Positions 52,960-61,463 of a stretch of 64,000 bases of DNA are shown piece after piece (positions within the stretch are counted from its first letter, which is position 1; every line of letters begins with the position of its first letter). This DNA comes from Aeromicrobium sp. Root236 (lineage in GTDB: Bacteria > Actinomycetota > Actinomycetes > Propionibacteriales > Nocardioidaceae). Below the pieces are notes generated by a model. The model had not been told where the DNA came from. It saw only the letters and a program-made list of their open reading frames with translations, and ran no database searches. The translations under genes and the position numbers were made by a program. The DNA lies in assembly GCF_001428805.1 (NCBI RefSeq), contig NZ_LMIS01000001.1:2034976-2098975 (forward strand), written 5' to 3'.

Positions 52960-54021
52960 TCAGTAGATGACGGTCGGGGGCTGGTTGGGCGCCTGGACCT
53001 CTTGGACCGGCAGGACCTGGCGCATCCGCATGGCGAAGCCGTCGCCGAGCGTGCGCATGGGCTGCCCCTCCTCGCCGAACGTGACCTCCCAGGTCACCGT
53101 GACATCGGCGTAGAACGCGTCCTTGATGTTGGCCGGGATCGGCTTGGTGGCGTACTTGCGGGCCGATGCCGACGATCGCTTGAAGATGATCGAGCAGGCG
53201 TCAGCCGGCTGGTTCTTGGGCAAAGCCCCCTCGCGGTAAGGGGAATCCGCCAGGCAGGTCGTGGACTTGATGCCCTCCTGCTGCGGGTTGATGACGACCT
53301 TCGTCGCCCGGGCCCTCATGATGACGTCGCCGGCCGTCACCTCGCGGTAGGCGCCCCCGTTCCGGGTCTCCTCCATCGGGGTCCCCGAGAGCGGGTCGAG
53401 CCACTGGAACGTGAAGAACGTCGGAATGCCCACGAGCGGTGTCCTGTTGGGCCGCGTCACGAGGAGCGGGACCGGCATCGGCTTGTTCCTGTCGATCTGG
53501 TTCCACAGGAAGTTGGTGATGCCGTTGTGGTGGTCGCTGGTGTCGGTGCCGAAGGGAACGAACACGATCGACAGGGACAGCGTCCGGTTGGGCCCGCCGT
53601 TGTAGGTGTCGAAGTCGATGTTCTCCAGGCAGGTCATCAGCATGAACCGGCCCTTGTCGGGGTTGGGATTGTGTGGCGCCTCGACCGTCGGGGGCAGCTC
53701 GCTGTAGCGGCACTGCTGGAACTTCTGGTCGCCGTACTTCTCGCGCAGCGTCTTGGCATCGCCGGCGCCGAACGTGTTGCAGTACATCCCCATGCCGGTG
53801 CCGTTGGCGTACACCGAGCACGACGTCGTGTCGGTCCTGATGTCGTCGACCGCGGTCTTGTCGCTGAGGTCACCCTTGGGATCGGGGTCTGTGACAACGG
53901 GGGTCTCCGTGGTGCACGGCGCCGGGCACGCCACTGCGGTCTGCTCGGGAAGGAACACCAGCGCCGCTGACGCCAGGCTCAGCATCAGAGCGAGAGCTGA
54001 GACTCGTCGGGACATCCTCAT
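52960..54021 (-). CDS. Secreted hypothetical protein of the Tad locus
   Basis: A 353-residue protein with a signal peptide (about residues 1-33, LALMLSLASAALVFLP) ending near AVACPAP. The mature part has several Cys and no known domain. ATG 54021 is chosen because GGAGGT lies 8 bases before it. It overlaps the lipoprotein gene by 4 bases, so it belongs to the same unit and likely acts outside the cell, perhaps in pilus biogenesis. Confidence 0.8.
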   Translation of the reverse strand: MRMSRRVSALALMLSLASAALVFLPEQTAVACPAPCTTETPVVTDPDPKGDLSDKTAVDDIRTDTTSCSVYANGTGMGMYCNTFGAGDAKTLREKYGDQKFQQCRYSELPPTVEAPHNPNPDKGRFMLMTCLENIDFDTYNGGPNRTLSLSIVFVPFGTDTSDHHNGITNFLWNQIDRNKPMPVPLLVTRPNRTPLVGIPTFFTFQWLDPLSGTPMEETRNGGAYREVTAGDVIMRARATKVVINPQQEGIKSTTCLADSPYREGALPKNQPADACSIIFKRSSASARKYATKPIPANIKDAFYADVTVTWEVTFGEEGQPMRTLGDGFAMRMRQVLPVQEVQAPNQPPTVIY

Positions 54022-54608
54022 GCCGGAGCACCTCCAGTGCACTTGCCCTTGTACTTGAAGCTGGTGAGGATCCAGCGGCCTCCGCTGAGCTTCAGCGTGG
54101 CGGTCTGCTTGAGCCAGAACCTGTCGGGCTTGCCGACATAGTCACCGTTCTTCTCGTAGACGCCCACAGAAGTCCCCCACAGACACATCGTCAGGGTCGC
54201 CTGCGACCCAGTGGACCTGGCACGGTCAACCTTGACCTTGCCGACAGGCTTGACGTTCCAACGGTTCTTCTTGGCCGCATTGACACCGGCGACAAACTGA
54301 CGCAGGACCTTGGTGCTCACCTGCTTGGCCATGCCGGGCTGTACCTTGTGGGCATTGATCGACCCGGTCAGCGTCTCGAACGCCGTCTTCCAAGCGAGGA
54401 CCGCCGCGTCGTCCGCATACTGGTCCCAGTTCTGGATCTCGTAGGTCACGCCGTGGGCGCCCTTGGGCTGCGCCTGCGCGGTCGGCGATGCCGATGCCGT
54501 CGTCTTGGTCGGCTTCGGGTCTGCCTTGTCGTCGTCGCCACCGCATGCGGAAACGCTCAGCAGCAGCGCCAACGCTGCGACGCTGGCCATCAGCGATTGC
54601 CGACTCAC
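54018..54608 (-). CDS. Lipoprotein of the Tad locus
   Basis: A 196-residue lipoprotein. GTG 54608 follows GGGGGG in its ribosome binding site and gives an N-terminus VSRQSLMASVAALALLLSVS with the lipobox LSVSACGG; Cys about residue 22 should be lipidated. A Lys/Pro/Ser-rich linker leads to a compact domain (GVTYEIQNWDQYADDAAVLA). No named family. Likely cell-wall-side partner of the neighbouring secreted protein. Confidence 0.82.
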   Translation of the reverse strand: MSRQSLMASVAALALLLSVSACGGDDDKADPKPTKTTASASPTAQAQPKGAHGVTYEIQNWDQYADDAAVLAWKTAFETLTGSINAHKVQPGMAKQVSTKVLRQFVAGVNAAKKNRWNVKPVGKVKVDRARSTGSQATLTMCLWGTSVGVYEKNGDYVGKPDRFWLKQTATLKLSGGRWILTSFKYKGKCTGGAPA

Positions 54609-54712
54609 GAAAAATCCCCCCGGACATCCTGTTGCAGAACCCCGCCAGCATACCGAGAAATGGTCATCGCCGGTAAACGAACCCGGGTCACACCCGGTCG
54701 CGGGCCGCCGGA

Positions 54713-55360
54713 TCAGCCTGGCGGAGGTGGCGTCTTGCACTCATCGGGCTTGTCCTTGTCAGGCTTGTCGTCGTCCTTGTCGTCCTTGGGCTTGTCCGTC
54801 GGCTTGGGCGTGCACGGCGTGACCTCGATCTCCGGCGGCGTGGGCGGCGCGGTCGCCGTCGGGTTGCCGGTGGCCGGTGGCGCGACCGACGGTGGACCGA
54901 CGGTCGGGATCTTGCCACTGTCGGGCTCGGAGATGCCGCTGACCGGACGGGCGAGCGCCTTGCCTGACGCGTTGAGCACCGACTTGCGGATCATGCCGAG
55001 GAGGATCGCCTTGATCCGCACCTGCGTCGAGACCGTGACCGCGTTGAACGCACCACCTGGATCGTCGATCCTCGTGATCTCGGCACGGCACTTCACGAGC
55101 TGGGCGTCGGCAGCCATCGCCTGCTGGCAGTACTGCTGAGCCGCCTTGAGCGCGTCCTCGGGCACCAGGTCGAGGCGCGGGTCGGCGACGTCGATCGCCT
55201 GGGCGCCGGCTCTGGCCGCCTCCTGGGCGTACGCGACGGCGCGGCCCTTGGCGTTGAGCTGGCGGCCGCCGTCGACGACGAGCGCCGCCAGCAGGATGAT
55301 CGCCAGTGACACGATCACGACGAACGGCGTGATCGAGCCCTTCTCGTCGCGGCGCTTCAT
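54713..55360 (-). CDS. TadG-like pilus protein
   Basis: A 215-residue protein with the TadE/TadG N-terminus (GSITPFVVIVSLAIILLAAL, one helix) and a loop region with AQEAARAGAQAIDVADPRLD, typical of pseudopilins. Its C-terminus is rich in Pro, Asp and Lys (KPKDDKDDDKPDKDKPDE). It overlaps the TadE-like gene by 4 bases. Tip or assembly pseudopilin role is inferred. Confidence 0.82.
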   Translation of the reverse strand: MKRRDEKGSITPFVVIVSLAIILLAALVVDGGRQLNAKGRAVAYAQEAARAGAQAIDVADPRLDLVPEDALKAAQQYCQQAMAADAQLVKCRAEITRIDDPGGAFNAVTVSTQVRIKAILLGMIRKSVLNASGKALARPVSGISEPDSGKIPTVGPPSVAPPATGNPTATAPPTPPEIEVTPCTPKPTDKPKDDKDDDKPDKDKPDECKTPPPPG

Positions 55361-55800
55361 CGGTAACCCCGGTAGCGGTCGAGCGGGCTCGTGAACGTAC
55401 GTGTGATGTGGACCGACTTGAGCGGCAAGGCCGCGAGATCGCTGAGGTCGAGAGTGCAGTGCACCGTCACCGAGACCGTGTCGATCGCCAGGGGGTTGTT
55501 GGGATCGGGCAGGTCGAACGCGGTCTTGGACAGCACCGGCGGATCAGCCACCGCGCTGTCGCGGCAGGACGCCGGTGCGTCGGCCATCGCGTCCGCGATG
55601 ACCTCGTTGACGGTCTTGGGGACGTCCGCCTTGACGTTCTGGGCCGTCGCAGCCCGGGCGCCGTCGCGAGCGGCCTGGTCGACGAGGTTCTCGGTCTGGG
55701 CGTAGCGGCCGAACGCGATGATCAGCATCATCAGCGCCAACAGGAACGGGGCGACGATGACGAGCTCGAGGCTGGCCGATCCGCGGTCGACGCGCCTCAC
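55357..55800 (-). CDS. TadE-like pseudopilin
   Basis: A 147-residue protein with the conserved TadE start RGSASLELVIVAPFLLALMM (the Glu after Ser-Leu is the prepilin-like feature) and AQTENLVDQAARDGARAATA. One N-terminal helix, the remainder extracytoplasmic with one Cys pair. It overlaps both neighbours by 4 bases. Confidence 0.87.
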   Translation of the reverse strand: MRRVDRGSASLELVIVAPFLLALMMLIIAFGRYAQTENLVDQAARDGARAATAQNVKADVPKTVNEVIADAMADAPASCRDSAVADPPVLSKTAFDLPDPNNPLAIDTVSVTVHCTLDLSDLAALPLKSVHITRTFTSPLDRYRGYR

Positions 55801-56255
55801 TGCGAGTCCCTCGTGTCGCCGCGGAACTGCTCGAGGGTGGCCTCGGACGTCTGCTGGATCTCGACAGAGCCGCCCAACGGCAGCACGGCGTCGCCGATCA
55901 CGAGCATCGACACCCGCCCGGTCTTGGTGTCGATCGTGCCGATCGCGGTGACGTTCTTGAGCCGGCCGATCTTGGTGGCGTAGCCCTCGGTGACGTCCTC
56001 GGCGGCATGGACGAACGCCGTGGGGTCGGAGTTGTTGCCGGCGAGCCGGAGGTAGGACACGCCCTCGCGCGACGCCGACTGCGCGGTGTTGCGCGCATAG
56101 AGGTAGAGACCCGCCTGGATGATCGTGAAGATCAGCAGCAGGAAGACCGGCGCGATGATCGAGAACTCGAGCGCGCTGGTGCCGCGCTCACGGCGCGACT
56201 TGCGGTCAGGTGTTGGAGCCCTGCTCGATCTTGCTCGAGTTGTCCTCGACGACAC
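55797..56255 (-). CDS. Second TadE-like pseudopilin
   Basis: A TadE-type protein (RGTSALEFSIIAPVFLLLIF, then NTAQSASREGVSYLRLAGNN). Its only in-frame ATG/GTG/TTG near the Flp stop is GTG 56255, which gives 152 residues and a 50-base overlap with the pilin gene. A start within the overlap or an unusual start is also possible; the conserved part begins near base 56185. Confidence 0.82.
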   Translation of the reverse strand: MSSRTTRARSSRAPTPDRKSRRERGTSALEFSIIAPVFLLLIFTIIQAGLYLYARNTAQSASREGVSYLRLAGNNSDPTAFVHAAEDVTEGYATKIGRLKNVTAIGTIDTKTGRVSMLVIGDAVLPLGGSVEIQQTSEATLEQFRGDTRDSQ

Positions 56256-56424
56256 CTTGGATGACTCGCGCGACGACGAGGGCGAGGACGACGACGACGG
56301 CCGAGATGATGGCCCACTCGATCGCGGACGCACCGCGCTCGTTGAAACCTTCACGTCGAGCCCGGTCTGCGCGGGCGTGGACGTACGCGATGATCGCCCT
56401 GGCGTAGAACAGTTCTGCTGACAC
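56206..56424 (-). CDS. Flp/Fap-type pilin
   Basis: A 72-residue prepilin. It has a basic N-terminus (YARAIIAYVHARADRARREG), then FNERGASAIEWAIISAVVVV, where G-A-S-A-I-E-W is the processing site type with the essential Glu at +5, and a hydrophobic helix. GTG 56424 follows a GGGGGAAG ribosome binding site. It is the major pilin of this Tad locus. Confidence 0.88.
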   Translation of the reverse strand: MSAELFYARAIIAYVHARADRARREGFNERGASAIEWAIISAVVVVLALVVARVIQGVVEDNSSKIEQGSNT

Positions 56425-56455
56425 GAAATCTTCCCCCGACACATGGAGCGGCCGC

Positions 56456-57358
56456 CTACCTGAGCTGGCTGACGGCTGGATAGGCCAAGAATACCAAGAA
56501 CGCGACACACATCAGCAGCTGTGCCATCAACATCGACTGCGAGCTCTCGCCGGCTGCTCCCTCGATGTCGACCATCTCCTTGCGACGCATGCTCTCGGCA
56601 CGCGCCATGAGCGAGAGACGGATGCGCGCGCCTTCGTCGCCGGCGAGCGCCAGGGCCGACGCGAGGTCCCGCAGCTCGTCGACGCCGAGGTCGCGGCCGA
56701 GCCTCGCGATGCCCTCCCACGGCGTCCAGCCCATGATGCGCGCGTTGGACAGCGCCTGACGCATCCGCACCATCGCCCAGTGGTCACCGAACGACGACGC
56801 CGCCATGAGCGCCTCGGGCAGGCCGCGGCCGCCGGCGAGGTTCATCGCCACGAGGTCGAGGAACGCACCGGTGACGTGCCGGAAGTCGCGACGCCGCAGC
56901 TCGGCCTCGCGGTGGAGGGCCAGGTCGGGCAGGAAGAAACCGAAGATGCCGGCGATGAGGGCGAAGACGATCGGCATGCCGCCGTTGCCGCCGAACCCGA
57001 GGAGGAACACGACTGCGGGGAACCAGATGAACGCCGTCAGTCCCAGCAGCGCCTTGGTGCCGAGGTGCGTCGTCATCGGCCGGTTCATGACGGCGAGGTC
57101 CTCGCGCGTACGGATCAGCTGCCAACCGCGGGCCGCGACCTCGGCCTCGATGCGCTCGCCGACCGTCTCGCGGAGCCGCTCGAGCCGGCCGTCGGCGCCG
57201 GCTCCCGCGGCACTCGCCGTGAGCGCGCGGCGGCCGTGCCGGGTGCGGTCGAGACGGTTGAGCGTCGCCGCGACGCCTGGCACGGGTCGGCTGAGCACGA
57301 CGACGATGATGAGGATCCCGGCGCCGACGCTCGCGCCTGCGAGCAGCTCGAGGATCAT
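56456..57358 (-). CDS. TadC-like inner-membrane platform protein
   Basis: A 300-residue GspF-family protein. One helix at the start (GASVGAGILIIVVVLSRPVP), two in the middle (near LLGLTAFIWFPAVVFLLGFG and FALIAGIFGFFLPDLALHRE) and one at the end. FLDLVAMNLAGGRGLPEALM is the family cytoplasmic motif. It pairs with TadB, which it overlaps by 4 bases. Confidence 0.9.
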   Translation of the reverse strand: MILELLAGASVGAGILIIVVVLSRPVPGVAATLNRLDRTRHGRRALTASAAGAGADGRLERLRETVGERIEAEVAARGWQLIRTREDLAVMNRPMTTHLGTKALLGLTAFIWFPAVVFLLGFGGNGGMPIVFALIAGIFGFFLPDLALHREAELRRRDFRHVTGAFLDLVAMNLAGGRGLPEALMAASSFGDHWAMVRMRQALSNARIMGWTPWEGIARLGRDLGVDELRDLASALALAGDEGARIRLSLMARAESMRRKEMVDIEGAAGESSQSMLMAQLLMCVAFLVFLAYPAVSQLR

Positions 57359-58239
57359 GTTTGCGGCGCCTTGGTCGTGGGAGTGATGAGGAAGCGCTCC
57401 GGCTCGCTGACACCGGACAGGCTGCGCAGCCAGAACACGCTGAGACCGAACACCGCGAGCACCGTGGCCAGCACGACCTGGCCTTCGACCGTGCCGTACG
57501 GCTTGACGTACTCGCGGTTGAACAGGACCAGGAGGGTGGCGACACCGGCGATGACGCCCACCACGACCTGCACGCTGCGGCGCGTGCTGCGCCGGCTCGA
57601 CTCGACGCGGCGGCGTACGTCGAGCTCGTCGCGGGCCGACGTCGCCAGCGCCGTGAGGACGTCGCGGAGGCCGGGGCCACGGAGTCGCGCGTTGAGGATC
57701 AGTGCCGCGACGACGAGGTCGGCAGACGGGTCGTCGAGATCCTCGGAGAACTTCATGAGCGCGTCGGGCAACGGCTCACGTACGCGCAGGCGGTCGACCA
57801 ACAGGTTGAGCGACGGGCGGATCGACGGCGCGGCGTTGACCGCCGTCGCCGGGATCGCCTGCTCCAGGCCCACGGCGCCGGCGATCGTGTCGCGCAGCGA
57901 CTCGATCCAACCCGCGAGACCCTCGATGCGGGCGATCGCTGCGCGCTCGTGACGCGCACCGCCGAACACCCGGTCCCAGAACGCGACGAGCGCACCCAGC
58001 ACGAGGGCCAGCACCACCCAGCGCGTCACGGCGAGGACGACGACGCCCGTCAGCGCGCCCGCGAGCAGCTGCTGCCCCCGGCGCCGGGTCGTCCGCGACG
58101 ACAGCCGGCGACGCTGCGGCGTGGCGCCCTCGACCGTGGTGGACTCCTCGCCCCTGAGCGCGTAGACCAGCAGCACGCAGCCGAGGCCGAGCAGCGCTCC
58201 GGTCGTGACCGCGAGAGGGATCCGGTAGTCCTCCAACAT
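57355..58239 (-). CDS. TadB-like inner-membrane platform protein
   Basis: A 294-residue GspF-family protein with three or more helices (LAVTTGALLGLGCVLLVYAL at the start; VVVGVIAGVATLLVLFNREY and VVLATVLAVFGLSVFWLRSL near the end). The region WIESLRDTIAGAVGLEQAIP is the cytoplasmic domain. 3-base gap from the TadA stop. Confidence 0.9.
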   Translation of the reverse strand: MLEDYRIPLAVTTGALLGLGCVLLVYALRGEESTTVEGATPQRRRLSSRTTRRRGQQLLAGALTGVVVLAVTRWVVLALVLGALVAFWDRVFGGARHERAAIARIEGLAGWIESLRDTIAGAVGLEQAIPATAVNAAPSIRPSLNLLVDRLRVREPLPDALMKFSEDLDDPSADLVVAALILNARLRGPGLRDVLTALATSARDELDVRRRVESSRRSTRRSVQVVVGVIAGVATLLVLFNREYVKPYGTVEGQVVLATVLAVFGLSVFWLRSLSGVSEPERFLITPTTKAPQT

Positions 58240-58242
58240 CGT

Positions 58243-59550
58243 CTATGCCCACCTGCCGTGGACCTGGGGCTGGTAGCCGTGGTCCTGGAGATCGGCGATG
58301 CAGCCGATCGGCGAGTGCGGCACGGCCCGGCCGTCGGCGTCGGGCGCGAACACCTCATTGGACAGCACCTGGCCGTCGTGTCCCACGACCTCACGGATGC
58401 TCTCGACGACACGGATCTGGCTGCCGCCAGTGGCATGGTCGTTGTGCTTGCGGATGAACACGACGAAGTCGAGGGCGCCGGCGATCAGCATCGTGGTGGC
58501 CTCGAGCGGCAGGCGCTCGCGGCTCTGGATGGCGTAGGTGCCGATGCGGTTGAACACCTCGAGCGAGGAGTTGGCGTGGATCGTCGAAAGTGAACCGTCG
58601 TTGCCCTGGCTCATGGCGTTGAGCATCGTGACGATCTCGTCACCGAGCACCTCACCGACGATGACGCGGGACGGGTTCATGCGGAGCGAGCGGCGTACGA
58701 GCTCAGCCATCGACACGTGGCCGAGGCCCTCGGAGTTGCCGAGCCGCTCCTCGAACGAGACCACGTTGGGGTGCAGGTCCTCGTACTCACCGAGGCCGAC
58801 CTCGAGCGCTCGCTCGACCGTGATCAGGCGCTCTGACGGTGGGATGACGTTGGCCAGGGCCCGGAGCATCGTGGTCTTTCCGGCGTTGGTCGCGCCGGCG
58901 ATCATGATGTTCTTGCGGGCCTTGACCGCGGCGGTCAGGAACGAGCCGATCTCGGGCGACATCGTGCCGTTGGCGACGAGCTCGTGCAGGAACACCCGGC
59001 CGAGTCGCGCCTTGCGGACCGAGATCGACGGTCGCGCGCACACGTTCATCACGGCCGACAGGCGCGAGCCGTCGGGCAGCCGGAGGTCGAGCTGCGGGTT
59101 GGCCGAGTCGAACGGCCGGCTCGACAGGCCGGTGTGGGCGGCGAGCACCTGGACCAGCTCGATCAGCTCGTCGTCGGTCTCCGCCACGGGCGGGTGCCGC
59201 TCCTCGCGGCCGTCGCCGTACTGGACGAACACGTGGTCGCAGCCGTTGATGTCGATGTTCTCGACGTCGGGGTCGGACAGCAGCGGCTCGAGCCGGCCGA
59301 CGCCGAACAGCGCCGAGTGGATCGCCGACGCGACCTGCCCCTCGACGTCCGCCGGGATCGGCGACCGACCCTCGGCGACCTCGTAGCGCGCATGGTCCTC
59401 GAGCACCTGGACGATGAGCGACCGGGCGTACTCGCGCTCGTCGTCGGCATTCATCGGCGAGACGCCACTGATCTGGTCGCGGCGCCGCTGCTCGTTGAGC
59501 CGGTCGGCGACCTGGCCGCGGAGCGTACGGACGAGGTCGTGGTCGATCAT
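58243..59550 (-). CDS. TadA/CpaF ATPase
   Basis: A 435-residue secretion ATPase. Walker A GATNAGKTTMLRAL at about residues 218-231, VGEVLGDEIVTMLNAMSQGN as the Walker B/Asp box, and LSTIHANSSLEVFNRI the His box. It powers pilin assembly. It overlaps the TadZ-like gene by 4 bases. Confidence 0.95.
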   Translation of the reverse strand: MIDHDLVRTLRGQVADRLNEQRRRDQISGVSPMNADDEREYARSLIVQVLEDHARYEVAEGRSPIPADVEGQVASAIHSALFGVGRLEPLLSDPDVENIDINGCDHVFVQYGDGREERHPPVAETDDELIELVQVLAAHTGLSSRPFDSANPQLDLRLPDGSRLSAVMNVCARPSISVRKARLGRVFLHELVANGTMSPEIGSFLTAAVKARKNIMIAGATNAGKTTMLRALANVIPPSERLITVERALEVGLGEYEDLHPNVVSFEERLGNSEGLGHVSMAELVRRSLRMNPSRVIVGEVLGDEIVTMLNAMSQGNDGSLSTIHANSSLEVFNRIGTYAIQSRERLPLEATTMLIAGALDFVVFIRKHNDHATGGSQIRVVESIREVVGHDGQVLSNEVFAPDADGRAVPHSPIGCIADLQDHGYQPQVHGRWA

Positions 59551-60341
59551 GACGCGACCTCCGGGCTGGTCTGGTCGATCGGCCGGAACGCTCCGGTCGT
59601 GCGAGCCGCCAGCTCGTCGACGATCGGTTGCGCCGACCGTACGAGCTGGGTGCGGGCCGGGTTGCCGACGACCTGGCCCAGGAAGAACCCGGCGCCGGTC
59701 TCGTCGGCGGCGAGGTGGTGCACGCCCGCCACCGGGGTCGCTGACCGCTCGATCGCGTCGCGGATCTCCGCGACCGTGCGCGAGCGCTTGGGCGACGCCA
59801 CCACCACGACGTAGAGGGGCGCGCCGGCACTGCCGCCGAGGCTGTCGCTGACCTTGCGCAGGCGCTCACGCAGGTGGACGACGCTGCTCGGCACGGTGTC
59901 GACGAGCATCACGACGGCGGACGCGGAGGCGAGCAGGGCGTTCTGCGGGGTCTCGGCCCCGATGCGGCCGAGGTCGACGACCGCGTCGGTGCCCGGGATG
60001 TGCGCGAACAGCAGACCCAGCTGGCCCCATTGACCCAGTCCGGCTGCCTGCTCCGGCGCCGTCATGCCCGTGATGACGTCGAGTCCGCCGACGATCTGCT
60101 CGGAGTGCTGTGACACCAGCTCGGGATAGAGCGACTTGCGGCCGGCCGCGACGAGGTTGAGCAGACCGGGGTTGGGGTCGAGCGGCTCGCCGTCGATGCC
60201 GGGCATGCGCAGCGCCACGTCACCGCCCGACGGGTCGCACTCGACCATCACGCTGGGCCGTGGCCACAGCGCGGCGAACAGCAGCGCCGCGGTGGTGACA
60301 CCCGGCGATCCCTTGGCCGACGCGATCGCAACCATGCCCAT
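59547..60341 (-). CDS. MinD-like ATPase (TadZ/CpaE-like)
   Basis: A 264-residue P-loop protein with the deviant Walker A AKGSPGVTT at about residues 9-17 and a second MinD motif VMVECDPSGGDVALR. In Tad systems this type sets the position of the apparatus. It starts 2 bases after the SAF gene stop; GAGG lies 7 bases before ATG 60341. Confidence 0.88.
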   Translation of the reverse strand: MGMVAIASAKGSPGVTTAALLFAALWPRPSVMVECDPSGGDVALRMPGIDGEPLDPNPGLLNLVAAGRKSLYPELVSQHSEQIVGGLDVITGMTAPEQAAGLGQWGQLGLLFAHIPGTDAVVDLGRIGAETPQNALLASASAVVMLVDTVPSSVVHLRERLRKVSDSLGGSAGAPLYVVVVASPKRSRTVAEIRDAIERSATPVAGVHHLAADETGAGFFLGQVVGNPARTQLVRSAQPIVDELAARTTGAFRPIDQTSPEVAS

Positions 60342-60343
60342 GG

Positions 60344-61012
60344 TCAGGCCTCGCAGGTCTGCTTGACGAGCGTGCTCTCGCCACCGATGAGCGCCGGCGT
60401 GATGGACCGCTCCTCGATGCCCTCGGACACCAGAGAGAGGCACGAGATGTCGATCGCCACGACGATCGCGACCTCGTCGCCGCCCGAGCCGGCGATCGCG
60501 CCGCCCTGCTCGTCGCCGACCGAGACCAGCTCGGCGCGTACGGTCTGGCGCTTCCCACCGTCGGACGTACCGATGTCGAGGGCGAGCTGGTCACCGGACT
60601 GCAGGTTGCTGATGAACGGTGACGCGTCGACCGTGACCGTGAGCCGGGTCTGGTCGTCGCGGAGGCCGGACTTCTCGGAGACCATCGAGCGCATCAGCAC
60701 CGTGCCGGGGAGCAGCCGGGCCGCGGCGGACTTGCCGACGATGCTGTCGGAGTCCGACGACGGCACGCCGCCCTTGAACCCTTCGGGCAGGCTCACGCGG
60801 GTCAGGTCGTCCTTGGAGATCGTCGCACCCTGGGCGACCTCGTGGTCGACCTGCACGAAGTAGGCACGGTTGCCCGACTGGATCGCGAGGAAGGCCGAGG
60901 CGAGGGCGCCACCGAAGATCAGCAGGACGGCGAGTCCGATCAGGGCCGGACGGGACTCCCGGGTCGACGGGAGCCGCGAGACGGTGGCCTGGTTCGTGCT
61001 CGATCTGGCCAT
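60344..61012 (-). CDS. SAF domain (CpaB/RcpC-like) protein
   Basis: A 222-residue protein with one helix (ALIGLAVLLIFGGALASAFL, residues 24-43) and an outer SAF domain (QVDHEVAQGATISKDDLTRV). CpaB/RcpC proteins help the pilus cross the cell envelope. The 124 bases upstream are without a gene and are a plausible promoter for the Tad operon. Confidence 0.88.
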   Translation of the reverse strand: MARSSTNQATVSRLPSTRESRPALIGLAVLLIFGGALASAFLAIQSGNRAYFVQVDHEVAQGATISKDDLTRVSLPEGFKGGVPSSDSDSIVGKSAAARLLPGTVLMRSMVSEKSGLRDDQTRLTVTVDASPFISNLQSGDQLALDIGTSDGGKRQTVRAELVSVGDEQGGAIAGSGGDEVAIVVAIDISCLSLVSEGIEERSITPALIGGESTLVKQTCEA

Positions 61013-61136
61013 GTGGTGCACCTCTCGGGGAAACTGCTGGGGGTCATCCAAGAGGGGGAGCTGATCCGTCCCCCGACGTGGATCTCGGGACAAACGGTAC
61101 ACGGACTGGCATTCACCAATCGACGCGCCCGCACCC

Positions 61137-61463
61137 TCAGCGCGTGGCCTTGGGACCCGGCGTTGCAGGGGCCGACGTGGGTGGCCGGTTCTGCTTCTGC
61201 TGTTCCTTCTTCTCGTTCTCCTCGGTCTTGCGGAATGCCTGGGTGACGGCAAGGGCGGCGATGATGACGGCGACCGCGATCAGGCCGACGACGACCGCCG
61301 GCCAGATGCGACGGTGCTCCCGCCACGTACGGCGGCTGCCGTGCAGCAATGCGGACCGCAGCTGGCGGCGACGCATCGCATCGGCCTCGAGGACGTAGCG
61401 CTCGGCGTTGGGGGTGTTCTGCATCGCCGCCTGGGGCCCGACTGGCGGTGGTCGGTCACTCAT
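61137..61463 (-). CDS. Small single-helix membrane protein
   Basis: A 108-residue protein with a cytoplasmic N-terminus rich in Arg and one helix (about residues 54-73, AVVVGLIAVAVIIAALAVTQ), then a Lys/Glu-rich and Pro-rich tail. It overlaps the MinD-like gene by 4 bases. No family recognised. Confidence 0.75.
   Translation of the reverse strand: MSDRPPPVGPQAAMQNTPNAERYVLEADAMRRRQLRSALLHGSRRTWREHRRIWPAVVVGLIAVAVIIAALAVTQAFRKTEENEKKEQQKQNRPPTSAPATPGPKATR

Noticed and set aside
61054..61074. Terminator in the gap before the SAF gene
   Set aside because: GGGGG and CCCCC arms are only 5 bases long with an 11-base loop and no T-tract; too weak to call.
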